Source of the DNA: Plantago elongata
Lineage: Eukaryota > Streptophyta > Magnoliopsida > Lamiales > Plantaginaceae
Assembly (NCBI GenBank): GCA_036897095.1
Contig: JAYMSP010001489.1
Coordinates: 1-31,571, forward strand
Direction of reading: 5' to 3'
DNA: 31,571 bases
Positions within the stretch are counted from its first letter, which is position 1; each line of letters starts with the position of its first letter. The translations under genes and the position numbers were made by a program. A model generated the notes under the pieces. The model did not search any database. It was not told the origin of the DNA and saw nothing but the letters and a program-made list of their open reading frames with translations. Shown here piece after piece: positions 20,922 to 31,571 of this stretch.

Positions 20922-22553
20922 TCAAGATTTAACATTTCTTGTTTTTTCCAACATCTCCCTATAATATTCCGTCCATTCGGATGATTCTCCTACGAGATAC
21001 TCCAGTGACGAGAAAACGTTCTCCTGGCCTTCTCCATCATCATCATCATTGTCAACTGGACACCAAATATCAGAATCAGACCACATTGTTGGTTTATAAG
21101 AACCACTTGTTGCTGATATCTCCTCCTCCACAAGTTTTCGCTTCCCCTTTGTGCTTTCTATGGATGTGTCTCCTTCATCAACTGTCTCCACTACTTCAAT
21201 AGTGCTCAACTCTCTGTGCTTCTCTAGGATTTCTTGTGCAGCAGACAGCATCCTTTGCTCATTGCAAATCAAGCTCATTTTAACAGCAACAAGCTTTTCC
21301 TCCAATTTCTGCTGTGTTTCCTTCAACTTTATGATTTCTAGCTTCTGTAACTCTTGCTTCTCGGTCAACATCACAAATTCCTCCTCCAAATTGTATAAAC
21401 GTGGCGAACGTGCAGAATTTGGAGCTACTTGCTTGTTTTTCAGAATATGATCCCTCCTCTTGATATCGTTCAGCAAGTCCCATTTCCCCCTTTGAAAATT
21501 TTCATTCATGAATTCCCATTCCCCTGGCAAGCTCATCTTTCTGAAGCCCTATATGTTCACATAAACACCAAGGTTTCTCACAATCTAGCTTATGAAATTA
21601 TGAAATGTGCTGTAAAACAACTTAAAATTCCAGGACAAAATATTTCGGTGCACATGAAACCAGATAGCTCGATTTGACATTTGTAATGATCAATAACTCC
21701 AAGGAGCAACATTTCACAGGTTTTCACTTCAAATATCATACAACACTCCATTACTACTGACCTTTATGTAGCTTGCCAGATTTTGATGCAGAAACACTGA
21801 TACCCGAATGAAATCGACATGACTTAACATCACTTTCTTGCTTTGTATATCTTCTTTAATTTCAACATCTAAACTTTCCCTATAATCATCTTATCTTCTA
21901 TGATAAATAAGCTAGATGAAATACACTCAACAATAAAATTGTAATATCTTACTCTATGGTTTAACTTCAATCCCTGCATAATAGGAGTAATAGAAGCAAC
22001 TTTTTATAATGCATGTTACAAGAATTGTGTGGAAAAATATCAAACTTGACTGATAGTAGCACATTATATACTAAAACTATAGCCACCAATATGCACTATC
22101 AAACAGTTGCACTTTATTTTTCACTCACCATAAAACATAAATGAACAATATACTAAGCAATCAGAGTGGAAGAACGGTACTTACATAGGAGTTGAGCTGG
22201 CAATTAAAGCTTGAGAAATTGGGAGTTCTGAAGTACATAGGAAGGACCTTTTTGGCAAACAACGTCTGGTCCTTTATCATGAAGCTAGTACCAGAAGGAC
22301 TCCAACATATAATCGAGTTTATTTGTTTGTTCTCTGTCATGTCCCATAACTTCTGCAGAAATTGTTGTGGTACCTTGGATCTAAAAGTGATAGAGCTACA
22401 TTGAGCCTTTTTATCACTGCAAACTCCACCATCACCAGTGCCGCCATTGTTTTTATCAAGCACCAGCTGTTCGGTCACAGTTTCATTAGCCATTCCTTGG
22501 CTAATCTCGTCACCATTTTCAGTTATCGCCTGTTCTGCTTCCATAATTTCCAT
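20922..22553 (-). CDS. Divergent heat-shock-factor-type transcription factor
   Basis: Two exons, 22185-22553 and 20922-21548, join in phase at the conserved HSF intron position (SY, then GFRK; GTAAGT donor, ATATAG acceptor) to give 331 residues. Residues 1-60 are an acidic leader. Residues 61-155 are the HSF DNA-binding domain (VPQQFLQKLWDM, ICWSPSGTSFMIKDQTLFAK, VLPMYF, SSFNCQLNSYGFRK, GEWEFMNENFQRG). Residues 174-240 are a long leucine-rich coiled coil like HR-A/B (YNLEEEFVMLTEKQELQKLE). GKRKLVEEE near 258 is a possible nuclear signal. The tail is acidic and aromatic (SDSDIWCPVDNDDDDGEG, SEWTEYYREML), which could activate transcription. Classical HSFs bind heat-shock elements as trimers. 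Here the recognition helix reads FNCQL in place of FVRQL, so the invariant Arg is Cys118, and DNA binding may be altered. No typical AHA box or nuclear export signal is clear. I cannot assign an A, B or C class. Confidence 0.85.
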
Positions 22554-23307
22554 GTGAAGTCTCCTGATTCTCTGGCAATTAGGGCTAAGTTATTGATGCA
22601 CCCAGTTTCACTTGAGAATGACCAAAATGAAGCTTTTAATTTGTACTTGTGTAACCTGTCATGCAATTTTGGTTTATACAGTTATGATATTATTCCCATG
22701 GTACAAAAAGTTCTCTAGTCTTTTAGCATGTTCTTTGAGATTACTTCCTGTGAATTTTCTAGAACTTCTTTAACTTCTGGAGTTCTGGTTCTGTTGCACC
22801 CATTGACTGAAACAAATTTGTATCTCTTCAGGGAAGCATTTCCTAATTTCTAACTACCGATATGCATAACTTTCCTACTACTATAAATTTCGTCTATTAG
22901 GCTTGAAACAATGAAAATTTCAGCAAGCCCATATATCATATAATGGCAGTTAAAGGAACGGTACAGCTGAATCAACGAAATTAGTTTGAAGTTTGAGTTT
23001 GTTTGCAATTGCAATACAATGTGTACATTATTTTCATCAAAAAGAATACAAAACGCCTTTAGGATATGTAGTGTGGAAGCTCATCTCTAGCTGCAAAACT
23101 TGGTGATGTCAAGTGTGAGATCCCCGTATCAAGTAACATTATATGGGCCAACTGCCCAACGTCTCCAAAATATGAACCAAAACTGGAAAGTTGCACTATT
23201 CAGCAACTGAGAATAAATTTATGGTACATGACTGTCTGCACCATACTTTGTAAAAGAAACACCACATTGACTCTTGTCACAAATGTAAATATCATTGCAC
23301 GGTCCCA
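22554..23307. other. Spacer between NDB (3' side) and the HSF-like gene (5' side)
   Basis: Both flanking genes are on the minus strand. This holds the NDB 3' untranslated region and the HSF-like promoter and leader. No other gene seen. Confidence 0.5.
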
Positions 23308-26300
23308 TTATATGCCACTCGAGTCCCTTCCAAAGATGTAGCGTCTGCCCCAATCGACTATCACCAGAGACCTTGTACGCCAACTGACTAGCTTACTGAA
23401 TGACAGAAACAGTATTATTATTAGCTAAAGATAATATCAAGAATAAATCACCAATTTGGTAAATTATTTTAGAGGAAGGAAAATCCTAGTTAATACAGTA
23501 CTGACCTTGCATATACAGAATACCAGAGCCACTGGGTGCTCTTACCGATTGAAACCCAATCTCCAGGAAGCTGCGCAGCAGTTTGCTCCCCTCCCAAAGG
23601 AGCAAATTGTCCTAAATGTTTGTACCTTTAAAAAGTACACAAATTGCTTACTTCATATCATAGAGTCATCTATCTAAACAGTGCTGCAGCAACAAGTTAT
23701 TCCGGTCCATGAAGGACTTGTTATCTTATATATCTCCCTACTGGCCCTTCAGATATTTAATTTCAATATATTCCCTCAGGGCACAGAGTTCCATACTGTG
23801 AAAGGTCAAACAACTCCTGAAGAAAAATAGTACAGTACATTTTATGAATTTTTACCTGAAAGGGCGGAAACGGTGACGACCATCGCTCCTAAAGCGAATA
23901 GGACCTTCTGGGTTTTTCTCACACTCCTCCATGCGATTGAAACAGTCTGCAAGATAGGAACCTTGCTGTGCTGCAACCTACAACACCATAAATAACGCAT
24001 CATAATGACATCGTACTCATATAACATAAAGAAGATATGAAGATCCAAATAATTGTATCACAGACTTACCTGAGCAGTAGCTGGAAGATTCTTCAACTGA
24101 GAATCCACCTCGGAAAGAGCTAACTTAAATTCTTCAAGATTCACTTCAACCGCCACGTCCTTTGCTCCCTCTTTTGGACCTTTTTTTAACAGATCAACAA
24201 GACTATGCTTCTGGTTGTTTTTCAAATAAAGACCCACTTGAGGGTATCTTTCGCAGATATCATCAAGTACTCCTTCAAATTCCTTAACAGTAAGTGTCCC
24301 AGAGCTGTCTATATCGGCTTTATTAAATATGGCCAGAATATCTTCCTATAACAAGTAAACAGGCCAAATTAATCAAAGACGATGCAATAGAAGTAACACA
24401 AGGAAACAATTAGTCAATTACTATTGGGTGAAAAACAAATTAATCAAGTCAAGACACAAAACGAAAGCATCTTTCATACTGAAATTTTCCATCACGTTGC
24501 TGAGTTCTCATTACACTCTATCATGACAAGACTACTAATACCTAATATCAAAGTTGCTAGTGTTGAAGTCACTAACACAGATTTCACAACGATTAAAAAG
24601 TTGATCGTATACGTACCATGACTTTTCGCTGATTGATTGTTGCACAATCTCCAATTCCATATATGCTGTCCATTCCCTCCACTCTCAGCCACTCATCAGT
24701 TGCCAGTACACGCCTATTAGCCTTCATTATGAAACTAGGAACTTTTAGAAAGTGTATATAATGAGGAAGGCAGTGACTTGTTCAGTCATAACTCAAAAAA
24801 CAACTTAATATGCAAGTGGACTATCACCTGGCCAATTTCCTTCATAAAATTCATTATCACAGGGCGAGTTCCAATACCAGTTGACCAGACAACCATTCCA
24901 TATGGCATGGTGGATATTCCACCACCGTTCTTAATATCCTTTGTAGCGATCTCTTGATCTGTTACTTTTACAACCATTGACCCAGTTTTTAAATCAATAC
25001 CATCTCTCTGAAACTTTGTCTCAGCAAAAGCGGTAATTCTTTTGTCAAACCTGGATAGAGCTACTTACGTGAGAACATAATCAGAAGGATCAATGAGAAA
25101 TGCATTACATCTTACTCATCCTGGGTGATGTGTATAAAAACTCTACGGCATGAGAATGCCTTGCAAGATGCAATAGATCAAATCAACTGTAAACCAATAA
25201 CTCAAATCACTTGATTAATGGTAAACAAAAAAATTAAACTCAGTTTTTCTTCAACTTCAAATATTTTCCTATTCTTAAAGCTCCGTCTGGACACTAAGAT
25301 TCCCTACTGCAAGTTGGTTTATATTGCCAGATTTACCCTCAGCCCTTTCACTTTCATATAAAATTCTCTGAGCCCATGACGGTTTGTTCTGATATTAAAT
25401 AGCTGGACTGAGAAGGAAAAATGAATGGCAAAATGGTCGACTTATTGCATTTAATAAGAATATAACTGTTTCAAGAATTGTAATGCACATGAAGGAACTT
25501 ACATATTCAGAATATGATCTGTTGCTTCAACCAGTGTTATCTTGACATCATTTTTGACCTTTGGGTACAATTTCACAAGATCTTCATTGATGTAATCATG
25601 GAGCTCTGCAGAGAACTCTACACCTGTTGGACCTCCACCAACAACAACAAAATGAAGGATTTTCTTTCTTTCTTCATCACTCAGGTTAGGCAAGCTAGCC
25701 CTCTCAAAACAATCCACAACAGTTCTACGGATCCTCTGAGCATCTTCTATTTCCTGCACAAGAATAAGTTCCATGAGGCACGAGAAGGGCCGGATCCACA
25801 ACATTTTCTAATACAGACCTGGAATATATATAAAAAAAATGAATGGATATATGTGTACAACATCAAACAGAAATGATTCACGTCTGAACCCATAGATAGG
25901 GAAGCCACGAACACGTTCATAATTCTGAATTCAATGGTTTGTAACTATTTCATAGTATTAGAGAATAACAAAAACAATGTACTTTACTCCATGCTTTTTG
26001 ATTTTACCTTCAAGAAGTGGCAGTTTTCTGCTACACCAGGGATGTTAAATGTATTTACGCGAGCTCCAATTCCAATCACAAGGTAATCATAATCGACAAT
26101 AATTTCTTCTTTCTCATCTGGGTTAGTGGACAAGTTTGATCGACAGTGAACTTTTTTATTTACTGGATCAATCTTGAAGCATTCTGCTTCACAGAAATGA
26201 ACATCTACATTTTTCTGCAAAAACAAGAATAGCCAACTAGTGAATAAGCTTTGTACCGGAAAAAAGAAAAAAGAAAAGAAGACCATCGAATAAGCTCAAC

Positions 26301-27745
26301 TTTATGAAACTCCAAGAATCTCAACAATTATGCTATGGCGGGCTTTACTTGTTGCAGTGTAATCTAAACAAGTCATGTAGAGGTCTTTTGAAAGAGAAAA
26401 GGAAAAATAAACTTGGAGAACAGCATGTTGTAATAGTGAAACGTAGATCGAAAAAGTTGAATGTAAACACCAATACATGGAAATATGACAAGAGTATATA
26501 TACAAATCTGGAAAAAACTAATAATTATGAGTTTGATGAACTTGTACGTTCCATGAACATCAACAAGCAGAGTTTGGAGATAATCATTAAAAGAACTTCA
26601 AAAACTGTCTTGTATGTTCCCTATTTCTTTTCTTTCCTTTCATTTCTTCTAATGCAATATAATCAAATATTTACCTTTCTAACAATGTTACGAATTGGTT
26701 CCACAATGCTGCGAGCTTCAACAGTTCCACAGGTTACACTTGGTAGTAATGGGGTGAATGCAAAATAGTTACGTGGTGATATCACTTGGACATCATATTC
26801 AGGACTTTTCAAACTCTTTAAGAAGCTTGTTGAAGCCCAACCAGTGCCAAGTACTACCACTCTCTTTTTCTTGTTGTCAGTCACCTTCGGATTAACAACA
26901 GTAGCTCCAGTATCTGCGCTGGCCTCAGAGTATGCCATAAGGCTCCCACCACTGCCATTCATATACAAAAATTAAGAAATATAGTTACCATATCACTTGA
27001 CAGTTGACACTATTTAAAACGAACGAACTTTGGTTCCTCTATTACTATGTAAATCAAGCGACACATCTCTGTTTATGTCCCCTAATACGAGCTGACATGA
27101 CCCGTAGACCTCTTGCTAAAACATATTAATAGCATTAAATTGCAGCAAGAACAGTTTCCTTCTAGTGTCTATATTCCAAAGCTTTTGTTGCAAAACAAAA
27201 GTACAGTTACAGCCTAAATCATAGCATAAGTTTTAACGCAAGCATTTAAATTGCAGGAGCAAAAGTTTGACACCAAGTCATTCATCCTGATCAATCCAGC
27301 TCAATAAGAAAATCTCGTAGAACTAGATCGTTATTCATTTTGCATATAACTTAGAATCTGCATTGTGTAGTTAAAGTAAGAAGTATTCAATAATCAAATA
27401 ACGAATCTGCAGTAATGAAATCTTATTTCAACAGATCAATGATGCTACGTTCTGATCTTTAATGATCAGATTCAGTTGATGTCAACTCAGCAGTCACATC
27501 ACATCACACCGCTTTAAAACCATAAAGTATATAATGGACAGAATTACAAACTCGAAATCCAAAGCAATGATTACACAATAACACAAACTGAAGCAAATCT
27601 AATAGCATAAACAACGGAGCAAAGTAGCAAACGATTAAAAACAGAGCGAAGAATACCTGACGGTGAAGACGATCAGCATCTTAGTAAGCGAGGAATTCTG
27701 ACGGAAATTCCGCGAGAATCTCTGAAACAGCTCCATTTTCCGCAT
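23308..27745 (-). CDS. NDB: External alternative NAD(P)H-ubiquinone dehydrogenase, NDB type with EF hand
   Basis: A type II NAD(P)H dehydrogenase: FAD enzyme on the outer face of the inner mitochondrial membrane, passing electrons from cytosolic NAD(P)H to ubiquinone without proton pumping. Ten coding exons: 27657-27745, 26675-26951, 26008-26214, 25503-25753, 24828-25050, 24617-24721, 24070-24345, 23856-23977, 23506-23625, 23308-23395. All have GT-AG introns and exact phase, giving 585 residues (582 from the second ATG at 27736); plant NDBs are about 580. The N-terminus MRKMELFQRFSRNFRQNSS is a basic presequence. FAD fold: VVVLGTGWAS (61-70). NAD(P)H fold: FVVVGGGPTGVEFSAEL (226-242), with Glu267 closing its second strand (ITLVEATDH), usually a sign of NADH preference (NDB2-like). 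The EF-hand loop DIDSSGTLTVKE (395-406) has canonical Ca2+ ligands. The C-terminus is RDSSGI. No damage seen. Confidence 0.95.
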
Positions 27746-27757
27746 CGTTTAGATCAC

Positions 27758-27856
27758 CTAAGAAGAAGAAGAAGAAGAAGAAGGAATACAAGAAATTATA
27801 ATATCCCAAAATTCTGAAATATAGTTAGCTTGGAATCCGGTTAGAATTGAATTTAC
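27758..27856 (-). other. Probable intron in the 5' leader of the NDB gene
   Basis: On the minus strand CTCTGAAAG is followed by GTAAAT (donor at 27856), and 99 bases later (TTC) repeats end in TTCTTAG before GTGATC, 12 bases upstream of the first ATG. The signals fit a short leader intron. It is deduced from sequence only. Confidence 0.55.
27761..27784. repeat. (AAG)8 microsatellite
   Basis: Eight perfect AAG units on the plus strand (CTT/TTC in the NDB transcript sense), placed as the pyrimidine tract of the probable leader intron. Confidence 0.9.
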
Positions 27857-27859
27857 CTT

Positions 27860-29344
27860 TCAGAGAGTAGAGAGAGACAGAAAGGAAAGGTATCTGAAAA
27901 TGGCGTGCGATATTTTGGTCTGTGTAGAGAAGAGAAATGGAAATGATAGGAAGAAGCAAAAGCCAAATTCGCCAAAGATATAGGAGGATGGTGTAGGAAA
28001 CGTAAGTTGCGGTGCGGTGCAGGTGATCTATAGTTGTAGGAATGTTCATGGCCTCTTTTCCTTGACTTGTTGAACAAGAATAGGGACACATGTACAAGGG
28101 AGATGGGATCCTGTGCTGTGTGTTTGACACAAGTAGCGACAACATGCTGTGAATGATTACATCACATTTCACATGTCACCTAGCTAGCCTCGGTCCAGCT
28201 CATGAACTGTGCAATCTTTGGTTCTGCTTGCGTGATTCTTAGGTTAAACTGTTAAACACACACACACAATAAACTATATTAACTTAAGCAGGAAGTGTAT
28301 GGGCCTCTATTTGGTAGGATGGGCTCTAAAATTAGGTCCATGTCCGACCGGGCCTTCTTACTGTTATTAGGTTACTCCCCATGGCGGATGTATTCATAAA
28401 AAAATAAATAATAAAGCTTAAATATGTATGACAGTAAGGTGTAACTTTAATTATGCTTTGTGTTAGAGTGTAAGATCTTGCAGTATGTGTTCAGTGTAGA
28501 GTAGAGTAGATTCACTTTTTAAGTATTACATCAACTTACATGAGAAAAAAAAAGACAAATGTGTGTAGTTATCAACTGATTATAATCATTAAAATTATTA
28601 CAGATTGCTTAAGAAACAAAATTTCAAAAGGTGATTAACTAATACCGTAAAACACTGAATTAAATAAACATTAATGAAAACTTTGGTAAGAGAAGAACCA
28701 ACATTATATGTTTATAAAGTTAATCTCATTATAGTCTAGATTGCCCTCCTATGTTATATGAAAACACGGTTCTATAGCTCTAAAACTAAGCATATAGAAT
28801 TGGTTCACTACATATTAATTCACGATCATAACGCCATATGTGACACATCCAAAATGGAGGAACGAATTCATCCTTGGGCTAAGTTGAAATTTGAAACCAA
28901 CCAATATTATCAAGACAAAATTAATTGCAATATGACGACGGAAAGCAGAAGGAGGTGATTCATGATAACTTCATCATTATTTTGGTGAAAACACGGATAT
29001 TTTGGATTATTGGATCTTGTGAACATCATTATTAGTCCAAATCCACATACAAATGCAAGTTTGAACTGGACTTGAAATACCAAAAATAACCCAAAGGCCA
29101 ACTCTTATTTTAGTCCAAACCGGAATTAAAGCCCCCACTTGCCCCAACTAAAAGCCCAAAATATGAATTTTTGTGTTTTAAAGTCCAAAACGAAGTCCAA
29201 TCCAACCCGAACTAAATGAAGCCTTTGGGATATTTCGGGATAAAATAGATAAATTATATTTTAAGTTGTTCCATATATAATTTATATATACTCAACGTTG
29301 CAACTATATATAAAATTTACATCAACCATTTGCTTAAACATTAA
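27860..29344. other. NDB 5' leader/promoter and spacer
   Basis: The part next to 27860 is pyrimidine-rich on the minus strand, as expected for a leader (CTTTCCTTTCTGTCTCTCTC). Beyond about 28050 the sequence is AT-rich without a supported gene. A short CA run lies at 28257-28267. Confidence 0.45.
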
Positions 29345-30836
29345 TTATGCTCTGGTCCTTTTTGATAAAAGTGTTAAAGGCTTTTGGGTTTTCTGATCAT
29401 TGGATTCAGATGTTGATGGGTACTATTAGTAATTGTCATTTTGGTATTCTAGTTAATGGTGTCTCCAAAGGTTTTATAAAATATTATTATGGCCTTAGGC
29501 AGGGGATCCTCTATCCCCTGCCCTCTTCATCCTGGCTAGTGAGTATCTTTCTAGAGTCATCAATTCCTTGTATGATCAAAATCCTTGTCTTTACTATGAT
29601 ACCAAAAGGAGATTATATGTTAGTTTGGCTTATGTAGATGACTTTATCATCTTTACCAAAGGGTTTAAAACTAGCCTTACAAAGTTAATGCATTTTTTGC
29701 AGTATTATGAGAATTTTTCTGGGCAGAAAATCAATTTTTCCAAGAGCAATATTTTTCAGGGGAAAAATGCTAATGTTCATATGATTCATGAGGTTTTGGG
29801 TCTAGAGGTGTCTTCTCTTCCTTTCTTTTACCTTGGAGTTCCTATTTTCAGAGGTAGGAAGAAGATCAGTCTGTTTAATCCTCTCATTGATAAAATTAGA
29901 AGTAAGTTTACTGGCTAGAATCTTCACTGGTTATCTCAAGGTGCTAGATGGGTCCTTATTAGAAGTGTCCTATCCTATATGCCAGTTTACTTACTTCAAG
30001 TTTTACATCCTCCTAAGATTGTTCTTAAGCTCATTGACTCTATCATTTTCAGGTTTTTTTGGGGTTCTAGTGATACTGGTAATAAAATTCATTGGTCAAA
30101 ATGGAGTAAGGTATGTTTCCTTTAGCAGAGGGAGGGCTAGAGATATAGTAGGTATGTTTTTAAGGTATGTTTTCTTTCATTGATCAGGAACCTTGCAGAG
30201 TCATATAAAGCCTTTTCAGTGAAGCTATGGTACAGATTTAGGGAACAAAACTCGCTATGGGCTTATTTTATGAAAGAAAAGTATTGCAAAGATGTTTTTC
30301 CCATTGATATAGTAGTGAAAAACTCAGACTCTTCCCTTTGGAAGAGAATGAAGAATGTAAGTCAAGTTACTGAAGATAATTATTTTTGGAAAATTGACAA
30401 TGGCTCTTGTTTCTTTTGGTTGAATAATTGGTCCGGTATGGGTAAATTAGTTGATCTGTCTGTTTTGCCTTGAGGATAAGGAGCCAGTAGTTGAGTATGG
30501 CTCTTCCCAATTGTGGGATTGCAACAAACTCTCTAACAATTTACCTCTTCATGTAGCAGCTCAACTTTCTTTGATACCTTTATATGATTCTATGCCTGCC
30601 ACTCTCATTTGGAAATGTTTTTCTAATGGCATGTTTACTTCTAAATCTGCTTGGGACTTGACTAGGGCTAGAACCTAATTTTGGCTGCTTGTTGGGATAC
30701 TAGAATTCCTACAACTGTTTCAATCTTTTGGTGGAAGCTACTTCACAAGTGGCTCCCAGTAGATGAGGTCCTTAGACAGAAAGGTTTGGAAATAGTGTCC
30801 AAATGTCAATGGTGTAATAAGATGGAAACCATTTGT
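29345..30836 (+). mobile_element. L1-type LINE fragment (reverse transcriptase and zf-RVT), truncated at both ends
   Basis: The middle of a plant L1-type ORF2. It starts inside the reverse transcriptase (SFLIKVLKAFGFSDHWIQM, NCHFGILVNGVSKGF, GLRQG), shifts frame by one base at about 29502, and continues with FILASEYLSRVINSLYDQ, YVSLAYVDDFIIFTKGF (catalytic Y-V-D-D where F-A-D-D is common), GQKINFSKSNIFQGKN and YLGVPIFRGRKK. A stop follows at 29916-29918; then LHWLSQGARWVLIRSVL, PPKIVLKLIDSIIF and more stops. The zf-RVT part is readable: SIFWWKLLHKWLPVDEVLRQ and SKCQWCNKMET at 30719-30829. Similarity ends near 30836. No endonuclease domain, 3' tail or target duplication is seen. It cannot move on its own. 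Confidence 0.85.
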
Positions 30837-31571
30837 AGCAAAACAAGACCGAGATAGGTTTGGACGTCAAGGATTATGTCGAACTTTCAAATACATATAT
30901 CAAAACATATAATTATTACAGCCCCCAAATATAATTTATAGGCCAAAAGTCATATCATACATCTAACAAATTAGGAGCGGAATAACTAGAGAAGTGTAGG
31001 GTCAGTCTGTCTATCCCGTCCTCACTTCGTGCTCTATACCTGGGAAATCATAATTAGAACAAGAAGAGCGTAAGTCATATAGACTTAGTGAGAATAATTT
31101 AGCATGTATCAAGATGAGCATGAATGCAACAAGATAGCAGACCACCACAAGCTGTTCAAGCAATTTTAAAATGGAAACCGGACTCACAAGCAAGCAAGCA
31201 AGATCATAGCACATAAAAGGTGCTAGATTCACAGTACTTTAACAGTAACCGTCTTGGGCTGGACTAAACGGATCAGGTATTGGTCAAATAAACAAGACGA
31301 ATGAGTGACCTCGCCGGTGTTGCATAAATGATGGGCAACGACCCATCGCAACCCGAATATATAGGACCATTTGAATAGTCCAAACAAGCAAGCAGGAGCC
31401 CGAAAGAATAGAGCTGCAGACCTCTTTATAAATTTTTGTCGAACAAGTCGGTTTTTCAAGTTTTCCAAAATAGTGTGGTTGCTTTTGAAATTCATTTTTT
31501 TATGCAATGCATATCATGTGGAATAGCAAGATATAACCAGAATACAGAACAATAGATTACAACACGAATAA
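30837..31571. other. Unassigned tail of the window
   Basis: No gene is supported. The stretch GGAGCGGAATAACTA...CTATCCCGTCCTCACTTCGTGCTC...ACCTGGGAAATC (30974-31049) has a non-coding, repeat-like look similar in style to LTRs of plant retroelements, but no partner repeat lies in the window. AAGCAAGCAAGC runs occur at 31190-31202 and again near 31384. The 92-codon minus-strand frame at 31229-31507 has no recognisable domain. Confidence 0.3.

Noticed and set aside
20939..21450. Forward frames of 87-99 codons
   Set aside because: Antisense to the second exon of the HSF-like gene.
22192..22718. Forward frames of 70-118 codons
   Set aside because: Antisense to the HSF-like first exon and its leader; no domain.
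25514..26768. Forward frames of 120 and 154 codons
   Set aside because: Antisense to NDB exons and introns; composition is that of reverse-read coding or intron sequence.
27825..28172. 115-codon and 78-codon minus-strand frames upstream of NDB
   Set aside because: They lie in the probable NDB leader and promoter and lack any recognisable domain.
31229..31507. 92-codon minus-strand frame at the window end
   Set aside because: No domain, repeat-like surroundings and no start context to support it.
1..31571. tRNA, rRNA, CRISPR arrays, bacterial-type defence or biosynthetic operons
   Set aside because: None seen; gene structure is plant nuclear throughout.

Overview
This is a nuclear segment from a flowering plant, most likely a eudicot. 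The reasons are GT-AG spliced genes, AT-rich introns and spacers, plant-type gene families (chloroplast bL19, an external NDB-type NAD(P)H dehydrogenase, HSF-type factors) and a heavy load of plant retrotransposons (two Ty1/copia elements, an L1-type LINE and a Tourist-like MITE). No prokaryotic-style operon, CRISPR array or phage module is present.

Layout. 1-310 is the 3' end of a proline-rich reading frame with an 89-bp duplication over its stop codon. 454-5672 is AT-rich spacer with a 49-bp triple repeat (1476-1622), unrecognised minus-strand coding remnants (about 2143-3080) and a 250-bp Tourist-like MITE with TTA target duplications (4474-4723). 5673-8695 (+) encodes chloroplast ribosomal protein bL19, with a possibly chimeric first exon pair. 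About 9310-9715 (-) holds weak remnants that look like the 3' part of an HSF gene. About 9690-14195 (+) is a badly decayed copia element that keeps a 3' LTR but has no visible 5' LTR. 14376-14600 (-) is an isolated HSF first exon. 14801-19855 (+) is a complete-ended copia element of Tnt1/Tork type with two LTRs and the target duplication GATTT, but a dead polyprotein. 20922-22553 (-) is a two-exon, structurally intact divergent HSF-like gene. 23308-27745 (-) is a ten-exon external mitochondrial NAD(P)H dehydrogenase with an EF hand and an additional leader intron. 29345-30836 (+) is a LINE reverse-transcriptase fragment truncated at both ends. The last 735 bases were not assigned.

The host genes do not form one pathway. 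bL19 serves plastid translation, the NDB enzyme oxidises cytosolic NADH at the outer face of the inner mitochondrial membrane, and the HSF-like proteins would be nuclear. The most interesting point is that both HSF-like genes carry diverged DNA-recognition helices lacking the arginine that is nearly invariant in the family. One of them also looks broken by the older copia insertion. Exon joins for bL19, the intact HSF and NDB were worked out by hand from splice signals and reading phase, and they close exactly in frame.
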